NCBI GenBank assembly: GCA_022340615.1
Contig: JAJDNO010000024.1
Coordinates: forward strand, 1 to 64,000
Source: Gallionella sp.
GTDB lineage: Bacteria; Pseudomonadota; Gammaproteobacteria; Burkholderiales; Gallionellaceae
Length of the DNA stretch: 64,000 nt
Direction of reading: 5' to 3'
Of this stretch, positions 12,585 through 23,271 are shown piece after piece. The notes under the pieces are model-generated. The model searched no databases. It saw only the letters and a list, made by a program, of their open reading frames with translations, and was not told the origin of the DNA. The first letter of the stretch is position 1. Each line of letters starts with the position of its first letter. A program made the translations under genes and the position numbers.

Positions 12585-13976
12585 TCAGTGCAGCGTAAAG
12601 TGTTCCACCACGCGTTCCATTTTCATGAACCGCGATCCCTTTACCAGCACCGTCGTGTTGGCGTCCAGTTCCTCTTCCAGCGCATTCAGCAAATCCTCGA
12701 TTTGCGCGAAATGCTGCGCGCCGCTGCCGAATTCGCGCACCGTGTTCACGCTCAGTTCGCCCAGTGCGTACAGCTTTTCGATGCCGGCGCTGCGCGCTTC
12801 CGCGCCGATTTCTGCATGAAAGTTTGCCGCCTCGCCGCCCAGTTCGCCCATATCGCCCAGCACCAGGATGCGCTTGCCGGTTGCCTGCGCCAGCACGCTG
12901 ATCGCGGCGCGCATCGAGGACGGATTTGCGTTGTAGGTGTCGTCTATCAGGCTCGCGCCATGCAGCGCAGGCTTGCGCTGCAGACGCCCGGACACGCCGC
13001 TGAATTTTTCCAGGCCGGCGGCGATGGTTTCCAGCGGAATGTTCAATACGGTTGCGGCGGCGGTTGCAGCCAGCGCGTTCAGCGCATTGTGCGCGCCTGG
13101 CACCTGCAGATCTGCGGCAAACATCCCCTGCGGCGCGGTCACGTCCAGCCGCAAGCCGGCACCGAGCGGATGCCAGGTGCCGGAGACATCGGCGTTCGCA
13201 TTCAGGCCGAACTCGAGCAGCGGATGAGCACCGGCCAGGTTTCGCCAGATATGCGCATGGCTATCGTCGGAATTGATCACCGCTGTGCCGTGATGGCGCA
13301 GCCCGGCGAATATTTCGCCCTTGGCCTGTGCAACCGCCTCGACCGAACCCAGTCCCTCGAGATGGGCACCGCTCGCGTTGTTGATCAGCGCGACATCGGG
13401 CGCCGCAATCCGGGTCAGGTAGTCGATCTCGCCGGGATGGTTCATGCCCATTTCGATCACCGCATAGCGGTGTGCCGCATTCATGCGCAGCAGCGTCAGC
13501 GGCATGCCGATGTCGTTGTTCAGGTTGCCACGGGTTGCGAGTACTGCCTCCGCACTGCCTGACGCTTCGCGAAGTATGCTGGCGAGCATTTCCTTTACCG
13601 TGGTCTTGCCGTTGCTGCCGGTGATCGCAACCACGGGTATCGAGAACCGGCTGCGCCACCACGCGGCCAGTCGTCCCAGCGCCAGCCGCGTATCGTCCAC
13701 CAGCACCAGCGGGATGGCTGCATCGCCGGCTTTCTGCTGCGTTACCTGGCAACTGTCTTCATTTACCATTGCCGCAGCGGCGCCGGCCTCGGCGGCAATA
13801 CCGACAAACGCGTAACCGTCGAAATGCTCGCCGCGCAGCGCGATGAACAGGTCCCCCTGCTCGACCTTGCGGCTATCGCTTGATACGCCACTGACCGTTG
13901 TATCGCCTGCCATGGTCCGCGGATCAGGGAGCAGTTTTCCGCCGGTTGCCTGAGCGACTTGTGACAGCATCATCAT
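12585..13976 (-). CDS. murF: UDP-N-acetylmuramoyl-tripeptide--D-alanyl-D-alanine ligase MurF
   Basis: [56 protein letters not shown]. Confidence 0.97.
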   Translation of the reverse strand: MMMLSQVAQATGGKLLPDPRTMAGDTTVSGVSSDSRKVEQGDLFIALRGEHFDGYAFVGIAAEAGAAAAMVNEDSCQVTQQKAGDAAIPLVLVDDTRLALGRLAAWWRSRFSIPVVAITGSNGKTTVKEMLASILREASGSAEAVLATRGNLNNDIGMPLTLLRMNAAHRYAVIEMGMNHPGEIDYLTRIAAPDVALINNASGAHLEGLGSVEAVAQAKGEIFAGLRHHGTAVINSDDSHAHIWRNLAGAHPLLEFGLNANADVSGTWHPLGAGLRLDVTAPQGMFAADLQVPGAHNALNALAATAAATVLNIPLETIAAGLEKFSGVSGRLQRKPALHGASLIDDTYNANPSSMRAAISVLAQATGKRILVLGDMGELGGEAANFHAEIGAEARSAGIEKLYALGELSVNTVREFGSGAQHFAQIEDLLNALEEELDANTTVLVKGSRFMKMERVVEHFTLH

Positions 13977-15517
13977 TGGCCCACCCCCGTCTCGCGCAGC
14001 GCCTGTTGCGCAACCAGCACATCATTGAACGGATGTTTTACGCCGTTGATCTCCTGGTAATCTTCGTGCCCTTTTCCTGCGATCAACACGGTATCGCCGC
14101 GCCGCGCCAGCCGTATCGCGCGCTGTATCGCCGCGGCACGTTCCACGATGATCTGGTGGTTTTTTCCGTTCATCCCGCCGACGATTTCGGCGATGATTGC
14201 ATCCGGACTTTCGCTGCGCGGGTTGTCCGATGTAACGATGCAGATATCTGAAAATTTCTCCGCCACCGTGCCCATCATCGCGCGTTTGCCGCGATCCCTG
14301 TCGCCTCCGCAGCCAAACACGCATACCACCCTGCCGCCCGAAACAAGGGTGACCTCGCGCAACGCAAGCAGCACTTTTTCGAGCGCATCCGGGGTATGCG
14401 CGTAATCCACGACCACCGTAGGCTGCTGCGCATCGCCGAGGCGCTGCATGCGACCCCGCACCGGCTGTACCATGCCCAGCGCAGCTACCGCATCGCTCAA
14501 TGCGATCCCGCTCACCAGCAATACCGCAAGCGAACCCAGCAGATTCGCCGCGTTGAACCGCCCTATCAGCGTGCTGTCGAGCTGCGCCGTACCCCAGCTT
14601 GAATGAACGGCAAGCTTCAGCCCCTGTCCTGACATTTCCAGCAGGTTTCCGTAGACCATGCGCAATCCCAGCCGCTCCGCGAGCTGCAATGCGCCGTCGC
14701 TCAGCCCATATGCAATCACTTCCGCATCATTATCCTGCAGCGATTCGGCCAGTTCGATGCCGTACTCATCGTCCAGGTTCAGCACCACGAATCCGAGCTG
14801 CTGCCAGTTGAACAGCTTGCGCTTGGCTGCTGCATAGCTTTGCATGTCCCCGTGGTAATCGAGATGATCGCGGCTCAGATTGGTGAGCATCGCGACGTTG
14901 AAACGCACCGCATTCACCCGCCCCTGGGACAGTGCATGCGAAGACACTTCCATTGCGATGGATTGCGCTCCCTCATGCAGATAGTCGGCCAGCAGTCCGT
15001 GCACGCGGACCGCGTCAGGCGTGGTGTTTACAGTGGACCGCAGCGCATCCGCGTTCGCGTCGACAAAGCCGTTGCCCAGAGTTCCAATTACTGCACAGCG
15101 CTTACCGGCTGCGCTCAATGCATGCGCGATCCAGTGGCTGGTCGAGGTTTTCCCATTGGTACCGGTAATGCCCACTGTCCACAGATTTTTCGAGGGCTCG
15201 CCGTATACCGCATCTGCCAGCCAGCCGGCGCGCTGGCGCAAGTCGGCCACACCCAAACGAGGCAATTGCCAGGCTTTGTTCCATGCAAAATGTCGCGCTT
15301 CACCCGGATGCCCCGACAGCAGCGTTTCGTAGATCACCGCGTTCGCGCCGTTCTGGATCGCGTTTTCGATGAACTGCCTTCCATCGGACTTTTCGCCGGG
15401 GTAGGCGACGAAGGTATCGCCGCGCTGTATCGCGCGACTGTCCGTGACCAGCCTCGTCACCGGAACATTCAGCGCCGCCATCTGCTCTGCAGCCCACTGG
15501 TGAAGGGAAGCATTCAT
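13973..15517 (-). CDS. murE: UDP-N-acetylmuramoyl-L-alanyl-D-glutamate--2,6-diaminopimelate ligase MurE
   Basis: GITGTNGKTSTSHWIA, VDYAHTPDALEKVL, SDNPRSESPDAII (DAP-specific DNPR motif). Confidence 0.97.
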   Translation of the reverse strand: MNASLHQWAAEQMAALNVPVTRLVTDSRAIQRGDTFVAYPGEKSDGRQFIENAIQNGANAVIYETLLSGHPGEARHFAWNKAWQLPRLGVADLRQRAGWLADAVYGEPSKNLWTVGITGTNGKTSTSHWIAHALSAAGKRCAVIGTLGNGFVDANADALRSTVNTTPDAVRVHGLLADYLHEGAQSIAMEVSSHALSQGRVNAVRFNVAMLTNLSRDHLDYHGDMQSYAAAKRKLFNWQQLGFVVLNLDDEYGIELAESLQDNDAEVIAYGLSDGALQLAERLGLRMVYGNLLEMSGQGLKLAVHSSWGTAQLDSTLIGRFNAANLLGSLAVLLVSGIALSDAVAALGMVQPVRGRMQRLGDAQQPTVVVDYAHTPDALEKVLLALREVTLVSGGRVVCVFGCGGDRDRGKRAMMGTVAEKFSDICIVTSDNPRSESPDAIIAEIVGGMNGKNHQIIVERAAAIQRAIRLARRGDTVLIAGKGHEDYQEINGVKHPFNDVLVAQQALRETGVGQ

Positions 15518-17244
15518 ACTTCCTCCTTCACGATACCCGGGGGCGGGGTGATCACATTGTCCATCGGCGCATCGTTGGGCACATTGAGTGCATGCAGCGC
15601 AGCACCGGTCACCTTGCTGAACACAGGTGCTGCGACTTCCCCGCCGTAATAGTCAGGGCCGCTTGGATCATTGATCATCACCGCGACCACCAGCCGCGGA
15701 CTCGATGCCGGCGCAAAACCGACGAAGGAGGCGATATAGTGGTTGACGTAACGGCCATTCTCCAGCTTGTGCGCGGTGCCGGTCTTGCCCGCCACCTGGT
15801 ATCCTGCCACCTGCGCCAGCGGCGCGGTGCCGCCCGGCTTCACCACCATTTCAAGCATGTCACGCACTTCGCGCACTGTATGTTCCGAAAAGACCTTCCT
15901 GCCTATCGGCGGCGCATCCAGCTTGAGCAGTGAAATCGGTTCCAGTTCGCCGTTGTTCGCAAAAATTGTATAGGCCCGCGCGAGTTGCAGCAGGTTTACC
16001 GAGATGCCGTGCCCGTAGGCCATCGTCGCCTGTTCGATAGGACGCCAGGTCTTCGGATCGCGTAATTTGCCCAGCGCCTCGCCCGGGAAGTTGCTGCCGG
16101 TCTGCTCGCCGAATCCGCTGTCCGACAAGCCCTGCCACATCATTTCGGGCTTCATTGACAGCGCGATCTTGGCTGCGCCGATGTTGCTGGATTTCTGGAT
16201 GATCTGCGCTACCGTCAGCATCGACTCGGGATCAGCATCATGAATCTTCCTGTTTCCAATCGCGTAAATGCCGTGGTCGGTATTGAAAACGGTATTCGGA
16301 GTTACCTTGCCATTCTCGATTGCGGTCGCAATCGTGAACGGCTTCATGGTTGAACCAGGCTCGAACTCGTCGGTTATCGCACGGTTGCGCATCGCCTGGC
16401 TGCTGGTGTTGCTGTGATTGTTCGGGTTGTAGCTGGGATAATTCGCGAGCGCGAGCACTTCTCCGGTCCGCGAATCGAGCACCACGACCGCGCCCGACTT
16501 GGCCTGGTGCACCCGGACCGCGTTTTCCAGTTCGCGATACGCAATATGCTGCAAGTTGCTGTCCAGGCTCAGCGTAATGTCGCTGCCCGGTTTGGGAGGG
16601 TGGAGACTTCCGGCATCTTCGACGATAAATCCGCGGTTATCCTTGATCACTCGCTGGCTGCCGGGTATACCGGCAAGCTGTTGCTGCAGCGCCAGTTCCA
16701 TACCTTCCTGCCCGATGTCATCCTGCCCGGTAAAGCCCAGGGTCTGGGCTGCTTCTTCACCTGCCGGATAGTAGCGGCGGTATTCGCGCTGCAACGAAAT
16801 CCCCGGAAGATGAAGATTCACCACCTTCTCGACCTGGTCTGGCGGCAGCAGCCGTTTGAGATAGACAAAGTCGCGTGACATGTCGGAAAGACGACTCTTC
16901 ACGTCGTCAAGTTTCATGCCGAGTATCTGCGCCAGCTTTTTTTCCTGCTGGCGATTCGCCACCACATCCGGCGGGCTCGCCCACACCGATTCTACCGGCG
17001 TGCTGACCGCAAGCGGCTCGCCGTTCCGGTCGGAGATATTGCCGCGGTGTGCGCTGACCTCGATCACGCGGCTGTAGCGCGCCTTCCCTTTTTGCTGCAG
17101 GAAGTCATCGTGTATACCCTGCAAATACACGCCGCGGCCTAACAGCCCCCCAAGTCCGGCCAGCAACAGCGCAAACAGGAAAGTGGCGCGCCATCCCGGC
17201 AATTTCGCCGTGAATTCGGATTGTGCGCTTGCCGCATAATTCAT
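15514..17244 (-). CDS. ftsI: Penicillin-binding protein 3 / peptidoglycan D,D-transpeptidase FtsI
   Basis: Class B PBP: EPGSTMKPFTIA (SxxK), KSSNIGAAKIA (SxN), GKTGTAHK (KTG). Confidence 0.97.
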   Translation of the reverse strand: MNYAASAQSEFTAKLPGWRATFLFALLLAGLGGLLGRGVYLQGIHDDFLQQKGKARYSRVIEVSAHRGNISDRNGEPLAVSTPVESVWASPPDVVANRQQEKKLAQILGMKLDDVKSRLSDMSRDFVYLKRLLPPDQVEKVVNLHLPGISLQREYRRYYPAGEEAAQTLGFTGQDDIGQEGMELALQQQLAGIPGSQRVIKDNRGFIVEDAGSLHPPKPGSDITLSLDSNLQHIAYRELENAVRVHQAKSGAVVVLDSRTGEVLALANYPSYNPNNHSNTSSQAMRNRAITDEFEPGSTMKPFTIATAIENGKVTPNTVFNTDHGIYAIGNRKIHDADPESMLTVAQIIQKSSNIGAAKIALSMKPEMMWQGLSDSGFGEQTGSNFPGEALGKLRDPKTWRPIEQATMAYGHGISVNLLQLARAYTIFANNGELEPISLLKLDAPPIGRKVFSEHTVREVRDMLEMVVKPGGTAPLAQVAGYQVAGKTGTAHKLENGRYVNHYIASFVGFAPASSPRLVVAVMINDPSGPDYYGGEVAAPVFSKVTGAALHALNVPNDAPMDNVITPPPGIVKEEV

Positions 17245-17588
17245 TGTCGTGGCGATTTCCCGATATCAGGTCTTACCTGTATGAATTGAATCTGCCCGCT
17301 TTTTGGCAATTGCATCTGCAGCTTTTTCACGGCAATTTCCTCCACCCTGGCCGGTGTGGCCCAGGTGCTTTGCTCAAGCTGCAACTGCCCCCACTCGACA
17401 TCCATCTGCTGCGCCTGGTCCTTGTCCCTCTGCAATTCGACGAACAGCTTGCGCGCCTGGTACTGCGAAGTCACCACACTCAGCGCGCACAGCACCACCA
17501 CCACGAGCAGCAAGCCCTGGTAAACCGGGCTCAGCCTTTCGACTCTGCCGATTACCTGCAACTGAATGAGACCGATTGCCGACTTCAT
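17241..17588 (-). CDS. ftsL: Cell division protein FtsL
   Basis: Small bitopic coiled-coil protein between rsmH and ftsI. Confidence 0.88.
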   Translation of the reverse strand: MKSAIGLIQLQVIGRVERLSPVYQGLLLVVVVLCALSVVTSQYQARKLFVELQRDKDQAQQMDVEWGQLQLEQSTWATPARVEEIAVKKLQMQLPKSGQIQFIQVRPDIGKSPRQ

Positions 17589-17612
17589 CAGTGTTTTGCT
17601 CCTGTTGTTCCG

Positions 17613-18548
17613 CTACGCCGCATTACTGCGCTCCGCTACACGCATCACCGCGCTGCGCGCGCGCGGATTGGCCTGCAGCTCTTCAGCTCCGGCACGAACC
17701 GCCTTGCCTACCAGCTTCAGCTTCCCCGGCGGCACTTCGCTGGCTCGTATCGGCACATTGGGCGGCAATTTGTCGCCCTGCGCCATCTCACGCATGAAGT
17801 GCTTCACGATACGGTCTTCCAGCGAATGAAAACTGATTACCACCAAGCGCCCCCCGATTTTCAAAAGCGTCATGCACTGCGGCAAGACCCGCGCAAGCTC
17901 TTCGAGCTCCTGGTTGAGATAAATCCGTATAGCCTGAAAGGTGCGTGTCGCCGGATTCTGCCCTGGTTCACGCGTGCGCACCGTCTTACCAACCAGCTCG
18001 ACGAGTTGCCGCGTGGTGTGGATGGGTTCGATTGCGCGCGCCGCAACAATCGCTCTTGCAATCTGCTTAGCAAACCGTTCTTCGCCGTAATCACGTATCA
18101 CCTCCGTTAACAAACCTTCATCCACCGTTGCCAGCCATTGCGCCGCGGTCATTCCGCTGCTGGTATCCATGCGCATATCAAGCGGCGCATCAAAACGAAA
18201 ACTGAAACCGCGCGCCGCCTCATCCAGCTGCGGTGACGACACGCCCAAATCAAGCAGGATACCGTCCACCTGCTCCACGCCCTGTTCGCGCAGTACTTCC
18301 GCAATATGCGCAAAACCGCGATGCACCATGCAGAACCGGTCATCGCGCCACGCCTTGCCGACCGCCACAGCCGCCGGATCCTTGTCCAGAGCGATCAATT
18401 TCCCCGTATCACCCAACCGCTCCAGTATCCTTGCGCTATGCCCGCCGCGACCAAACGTACCGTCGACATAGACGCCATCCGGCTTGATCTCGAGCGCTTC
18501 AACGGCCTCATGCAACAGGACTGTGGTGTGGGCCAGGGCCCCACTCAC
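17613..18548 (-). CDS. rsmH: 16S rRNA (cytosine(1402)-N(4))-methyltransferase RsmH (MraW)
   Basis: [39 protein letters not shown] start at 18548 overlaps the mraZ stop (GTGA). Confidence 0.96.
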   Translation of the reverse strand: MSGALAHTTVLLHEAVEALEIKPDGVYVDGTFGRGGHSARILERLGDTGKLIALDKDPAAVAVGKAWRDDRFCMVHRGFAHIAEVLREQGVEQVDGILLDLGVSSPQLDEAARGFSFRFDAPLDMRMDTSSGMTAAQWLATVDEGLLTEVIRDYGEERFAKQIARAIVAARAIEPIHTTRQLVELVGKTVRTREPGQNPATRTFQAIRIYLNQELEELARVLPQCMTLLKIGGRLVVISFHSLEDRIVKHFMREMAQGDKLPPNVPIRASEVPPGKLKLVGKAVRAGAEELQANPRARSAVMRVAERSNAA

Positions 18549-18991
18549 AAAGAAAAGCCCTCCAGCTCTGGAGGCAGCGCACCATCCATGAACGACAACG
18601 CGGCCTCCTGTTGCGTCTGCCATTTCGCCTCGTCCCACAACTCGAATTTGTTTCCCTGACCGACCAGCATTACGCGCTTGTCGAGTAGCGCGTAACCGCG
18701 CAACGCAGAGGAGATAAGCACGCGCCCGGCGCCGTCCATCGTCACGTCTTCGGCATAACCGATCAGACGCCGCTGCAACGCGCGGATTTTCGGATTGAGC
18801 GCAGAAAGTTTGAGCAGTTTGTCGCGAATCGGCTGCCACGCCGGTTGCGGGTAGATCAGCAGGCAGCCGTCCGCATCTGCGGTCAGCACCAGGCTGCCAG
18901 CGCAATCCGCAAGCAACATGTCGCGATACCGTGCCGGTATCGCGAGCCTGCCCTTGCTGTCCAGATTGAGTTGTGCCGCTCCCTGAAACAT
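18545..18991 (-). CDS. mraZ: Transcriptional regulator MraZ
   Basis: [24 protein letters not shown], SpoVT/AbrB-like double domain; head of the dcw cluster. Confidence 0.95.
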   Translation of the reverse strand: MFQGAAQLNLDSKGRLAIPARYRDMLLADCAGSLVLTADADGCLLIYPQPAWQPIRDKLLKLSALNPKIRALQRRLIGYAEDVTMDGAGRVLISSALRGYALLDKRVMLVGQGNKFELWDEAKWQTQQEAALSFMDGALPPELEGFSL

Positions 18992-18998
18992 CCAATCC

Positions 18999-19060
18999 CC
19001 CACTTTTTCCCACTTTTTACCACTCAAACCCACTATATTGAAAAAAAACTGAATGGTCAA
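18999..19060 (-). promoter_or_regulatory. mraZ promoter with MraZ operator
   Basis: Minus strand: TTGACC (19055-19060) - 17 nt - TATAGT (19032-19037), then TGGG/TGGT/TGGG/TGGG boxes at exactly 10-nt spacing (19029-32, 19019-22, 19009-12, 18999-19002). Confidence 0.85.
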
Positions 19061-19302
19061 GCGAAAAAAGGGGATTTATCTTTACAGGACAAGGAGTTAG
19101 AGCAGAAAGTTAATGAAAATTAAATGTGCTTAATAAATAAGAGATTGCGCAGGCAAGCTAAAGCTGTTTGTAATGAGAAGCTGTCGAGTTCAGGATTAAG
19201 GAATGATGCGGGTTGTAGCGTGGCATGGAACTGTGGCAGGGATTAAGCCCGGTGATTCATTGCATCATGCAGGTGCACAGTCCCGCATCAATCAAGACAG
19301 GT

Positions 19303-19650
19303 GAAGCTGGCCGATAAGCCGGGTTCTGTCGTGGACAGTCATTCCTCTAGGCGTTTCGTTGCCTGACGCTCGAGCGACCTACCCGCTGACGACGCGAGCC
19401 ACGTCATGGTCAGCCTATTTGGCCTTGCTCCGGATGGGGTTTACCCTGCCACTGGTGTTGCCACCAGCGCGGTGAGCTCTTACCTCGCCATTTCAACCTT
19501 GCCTGATCCGCTTGCGCAGCCATCGGCGGTATATTTTCTGTGGCACTTTCCATCGCCTCACGGCGTCCGGCCGTTAGCCGGCATCCCGCTCTGTGGAGCC
19601 CGGACTTTCCTCTCCGCCCTTGCGGACGCAGCGACTGTCTGGCCAGCTTC
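19303..19650 (-). ncRNA. rnpB: RNase P RNA component (bacterial type A)
   Basis: Minus strand begins GAAGCTGGCC and ends GGCCAGCTTC; contains GAGGAAAGTCCGGGCTCC, GCAAGGTTGAAA, GGGTAAACCCCATCCGGAGCAAGG and AGAACCCGGCTTATCGGCC. Confidence 0.96.
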
Positions 19651-19712
19651 GATGTGGAGTTTATCACGGGGGCACTTTGACTATCGCATGATGCGAGGGC
19701 AATTCATTCGGT

Positions 19713-20654
19713 CTATGCGACAAATACGCCCGCCTGATGCGCCTGCTCGTCGGCAAAGTAACTGCTGCGAACCATAGGCCCGCAGGCCGCGTGGCTGAAG
19801 CCCATTTTCTTCGCTGCCTGTTCGAACATCGCGAATGACTCCAGCGGCGCGTAGCGCAGCACTGGCAGGTGGCCGTCGGAGGGTTGCAGATACTGGCCGA
19901 TAGTCAGCATGTCCACGTCGTGCGCGCGCAGGTCGCGCATCACTTCCAGCACTTCATCATCGGATTCGCCCAGGCCCAGCATCAAACCGGACTTGGTCGG
20001 TATATGCGGAAATCGCATCTTGAAATCCTTGAGCAGTTTCAGCGAGTGCGCGTAGTCCGCGCCGGGGCGCGCCAGCCTGTAAAGGCGCGGCACGGTTTCC
20101 AGATTGTGGTTCAGCACGTCGGGCAGACTGGTGGAAAGCGCGTCCAGCGCCTCGTCCAGGCGCCCGCGAAAATCCGGCACCAGGATTTCCAGGCGCGTCG
20201 CAGGCGAGTTGGCGCGTATCGCACCCAGACAGTCGGAAAAATGTTTTGCGCCGCCGTCGCGCAAGTCGTCGCGATCCACACTGGTGATCACCACATATTT
20301 CAGCTTGAGCAGACCGATCGAACGAGCCAGGTTTTCCGGTTCATTCGCATCCGGCGCCAGCGGCTTGCCGTGCGCGACGTCGCAGAACGGGCAGCGCCGT
20401 GTGCACACATCTCCCAGTATCATGAATGTCGCGGTGCCCTTGCCGAAGCATTCCCCGATGTTTGGGCACGATGCCTCCTCGCAAACGGTGTGCAGCTTGT
20501 GCTCGCGCAGCATGCGCTTCACGTCGTGGTAGCCCTGTCCGCTGCCGGATTTCACACGTATCCATTCCGGCTTGCGCAAACGCTGCTGCAGCGGCACGAT
20601 CTTGATCGGATTGCGCGCGGTTTTGGCAGCGCCGGTTTGCTTCGTAACAGTCAA
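19713..20654 (-). CDS. lipA: Lipoyl synthase LipA
   Basis: Radical [42 protein letters not shown]; probable TTG start at 20654 overlapping the upstream stop (TTGA). Confidence 0.95.
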   Translation of the reverse strand: MTVTKQTGAAKTARNPIKIVPLQQRLRKPEWIRVKSGSGQGYHDVKRMLREHKLHTVCEEASCPNIGECFGKGTATFMILGDVCTRRCPFCDVAHGKPLAPDANEPENLARSIGLLKLKYVVITSVDRDDLRDGGAKHFSDCLGAIRANSPATRLEILVPDFRGRLDEALDALSTSLPDVLNHNLETVPRLYRLARPGADYAHSLKLLKDFKMRFPHIPTKSGLMLGLGESDDEVLEVMRDLRAHDVDMLTIGQYLQPSDGHLPVLRYAPLESFAMFEQAAKKMGFSHAACGPMVRSSYFADEQAHQAGVFVA

Positions 20655-21280
20655 ACTGATTCCCCTTGTTTCATGCGACTCATCTGGCGGTCGTGCCAGC
20701 GCGTCATTATAACCAATGCGGCCATCGCCCCGATAAAAGCGAAGAACATGTCGGACTGAGTATCCCACGGATCCCCCTGCGTGCCGAGAAATTCATCCGC
20801 GCCCTGTCCCATAGCAAGTGCCGACCACCATTCGATCAACTCATACCAGGCGCTGATCGCCATCACGACGCACACCGACAGGAATGCGGCCATCTTGCGG
20901 CTGCTCAGAAAACCGTTGCGCAACAGAATCTCGCGCGTAACCAGGAATGGCACAAAACCCTGCATGAAGTGGCCAATCTTGTCGTAGGGATTGCGGCCCA
21001 GCGAAAATGCATGCTCGATCCAGAATCCCAGCGGCACACGCGCATAGGTGTAATGCCCGCCCGCGACCAGCACCAGCGCATGGATGAATATCAGTACATA
21101 CAGCAGCGTGCTCAGCGGAAAGCGGCGAAAGGTCGCGACCATGATCGGCAGCGCGATGAAGATCGGTGCGACCTCCATGAACCATGTGTTTCGGTCGTAG
21201 GGATGGATCGCGGAGAGCGCCATGATCAGCAGCAGCACCAGCATCGCGAGGAACAGCGATTTTTCCCGGGTGGGCATCAT
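20651..21280 (-). CDS. DUF2238/YjdF-family integral membrane protein
   Basis: [40 protein letters not shown]...GVPLGFW-type multi-TM protein ending ...[18 protein letters not shown]. Confidence 0.8.
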   Translation of the reverse strand: MMPTREKSLFLAMLVLLLIMALSAIHPYDRNTWFMEVAPIFIALPIMVATFRRFPLSTLLYVLIFIHALVLVAGGHYTYARVPLGFWIEHAFSLGRNPYDKIGHFMQGFVPFLVTREILLRNGFLSSRKMAAFLSVCVVMAISAWYELIEWWSALAMGQGADEFLGTQGDPWDTQSDMFFAFIGAMAALVIMTRWHDRQMSRMKQGESV

Positions 21281-21921
21281 GCGCCTGATCCTTGATGCTG
21301 CCTGTACTCCAGATGCCGCTGCAATCCGTGAACCAGATTTTGAGCCAGTTCTGCTTGCAGCTCGCTGATCGGAACCGTAATGCCCAGTTCGCAGGCTTGT
21401 GTCACGCGCAGCCCGGCATAACCGCACGGGTTGATGTTGACGAAAGGTGCGAGATCCATGTCCGCGTTGAAAGACAGGCCGTGGTAACAGCAGCCGTTCC
21501 TGATTTTCAGGCCGAGGGCGGAGATCTTCGCTCCGTCGACATACACGCCGGGTGCGCTATCGCTTCCGTGCGCGGTCACGCCATGTTCGGCCAGCAGGTC
21601 GATTACCGCACTCTCCATCAGCCGCACCAGTTCGCGCACGCCGATCTTCCAGCGGCGCATGTCTAACAGCATATAGGCAACGATCTGGCCGGGGCCGTGA
21701 TAGGTGATCTGGCCGCCGCGATCGATCTTGATCACGGGAATATTCGTGCTGTGCAGCAGGTGTTCCGGCCTGCCGGCCAGTCCCTGGGTATATACGGGCG
21801 GATGCTGCACCAGCCAGATTTCATCGCGTGTTCCGCCATTCCGCTCGGCAGTGAATTTTTTCATCGCATCCCAGGCTGGCTGGTATTCGACCAGTCCCAG
21901 CGATTTGATATGCGGGATCAC
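21277..21921 (-). CDS. lipB: Octanoyltransferase LipB
   Basis: WLVQHPPVYTQGLAG, DRGGQITYHGPGQIVAYMLLDMRR, GAKISALGLKI; GTG start inferred at 21921. Confidence 0.94.
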   Translation of the reverse strand: MIPHIKSLGLVEYQPAWDAMKKFTAERNGGTRDEIWLVQHPPVYTQGLAGRPEHLLHSTNIPVIKIDRGGQITYHGPGQIVAYMLLDMRRWKIGVRELVRLMESAVIDLLAEHGVTAHGSDSAPGVYVDGAKISALGLKIRNGCCYHGLSFNADMDLAPFVNINPCGYAGLRVTQACELGITVPISELQAELAQNLVHGLQRHLEYRQHQGSGA

Positions 21922-22094
21922 TGCAACTCCATTTCGAAGGTCAGACAAGGCGGTTGTACCCGCACGGGGTATGCCGTGCGGTTCCCGATGCTTCGCATTG
22001 ACGACGCAAAGCAAACGACGATGACAGTACTATTCGCACGGCTAGCAGTGAACGAGGAAGCCAAAGCAGTATCACCAATGAAATGGAATTGGAG
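21922..22094. repeat. Candidate small MITE-like/palindromic intergenic element filling the ybeD-lipB gap
   Basis: Imperfect inverted ends (actccatttc 21926-21935 versus gaaatggaattggagt 22080-22095) and an internal hairpin ccgcacgg-ggtatg-ccgtgcgg (21960-21981). Confidence 0.4.
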
Positions 22095-22379
22095 TCACAG
22101 AACCATCACGATCAGGGGATGGTCGCACAAATCCTGATACAGCGCGTCGAGCTGCACACGGGAAGTGGCGTGCACCGTGCACGTCAAACTGATGTAACGC
22201 GCATTCCGGCTGGCGCGCATTTCCATCGTGGCGGCGAGAAATTCCGGATCGTGCCGTTTGACCACTTCCAGTACGGCCTGCGCGAATCCCGCCTGCTGCT
22301 GCCCGAATATCTTGATCGGGAAGTCGCAGGGATATTCGATCGGGCTGTCGCTCAATTCGATTTTTGGCAATTCTTTCAT
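22095..22379 (-). CDS. ybeD: YbeD/DUF493-family protein
   Basis: ELSDSPIEYPCDFPIKIFGQQQAGFAQAVLEVVKRHDPEF...; adjacent to lipB. Confidence 0.88.
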   Translation of the reverse strand: MKELPKIELSDSPIEYPCDFPIKIFGQQQAGFAQAVLEVVKRHDPEFLAATMEMRASRNARYISLTCTVHATSRVQLDALYQDLCDHPLIVMVL

Positions 22380-22403
22380 CGTTGTATCTTCATTGTTGCA
22401 TTC

Positions 22404-23261
22404 TCATCCGGCGCGCATCACTTCGCGCTTGAAATCCTGGTACAGCCCGAGCAGGCGGGCAAACATCGGGCCGGGTTTGCCGTCACCGACCGGCTTGCCG
22501 TCGAGCTGGGTGATCGCCAATACTTCTTTGGTGCTTGATGTGAGCAACAGTTCATCCGCTTCAAATACTTCCTCAACGGCAATCCTGCGCAGTTCAAACG
22601 GGATGCCGTTCGCGGCAGCGATCTCAAGGACCACATCGTAGGTGATTCCGGGCAGCATCAGGTTGTCCTTGGGCGGCGCGTACAGCTTGCCGCCCTTCAC
22701 CACGAAAATGTTGCTCGCCGCACCCTCGGTCATGAACGAATTATCCCTGATCAATATCGTCTCGGCACAGCCTGCATCGACAGCCGCCTGACGAAGCAGC
22801 ACATTGGGCAGCAGCGCAATTGACTTGATGTCGCAGCGCAGCCAGCGGTTGTCCTGGGCAGTCACCGCACACACGCCGCTTTTCAACAGGGCCGCGGGCG
22901 GTGCGGACAGCGGGCTGCTCATCATGAACACCGTGGGCCTTACCGGCGGATTCGGGAACGCGTGATCGCGTTTCGCCACCCCGCGCGTTATATGAAGATA
23001 TAGATACTGGTCCTCGCCGGCATTGCGTTCGATGAGAGCGTTGATCAGTCCGGTCCATTCGTCAACGCTATGCGGGTTCTGCATGCGTATTCCGTCCAGG
23101 CTGTTCTGCAAGCGGCGCAGGTGTTCCGCAAGGCGGAACGCGTTGCGCGAATACACCGGGATCACTTCGTACACCCCGTCACCAAAGATGAAGCCCCGAT
23201 CCAGCACGGAAATCCTGGCTTCCTCGATGGGCATGTATTCGCCATTCAGATAGATCGTCAT
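22404..23261 (-). CDS. D-amino acid aminotransferase (class IV PLP aminotransferase)
   Basis: YLNGEYMPIEEARISVLDRGFIFGDGVYEVIPVY...FMTEGAASNIFVV...LLTSSTKEVLAITQLDG. Confidence 0.92.
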   Translation of the reverse strand: MTIYLNGEYMPIEEARISVLDRGFIFGDGVYEVIPVYSRNAFRLAEHLRRLQNSLDGIRMQNPHSVDEWTGLINALIERNAGEDQYLYLHITRGVAKRDHAFPNPPVRPTVFMMSSPLSAPPAALLKSGVCAVTAQDNRWLRCDIKSIALLPNVLLRQAAVDAGCAETILIRDNSFMTEGAASNIFVVKGGKLYAPPKDNLMLPGITYDVVLEIAAANGIPFELRRIAVEEVFEADELLLTSSTKEVLAITQLDGKPVGDGKPGPMFARLLGLYQDFKREVMRAG

Positions 23262-23271
23262 GGTCAGTTCG

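Noticed and set aside
1-19100. Many long plus-strand ORFs in the ORF track (e.g. 2436-3482, 6571-7890, 7830-8735, 10218-11159)
   Set aside because: Antisense shadows of high-GC dcw genes: no recognisable domains, Arg/Ala/His-rich translations and full overlap with well-supported genes
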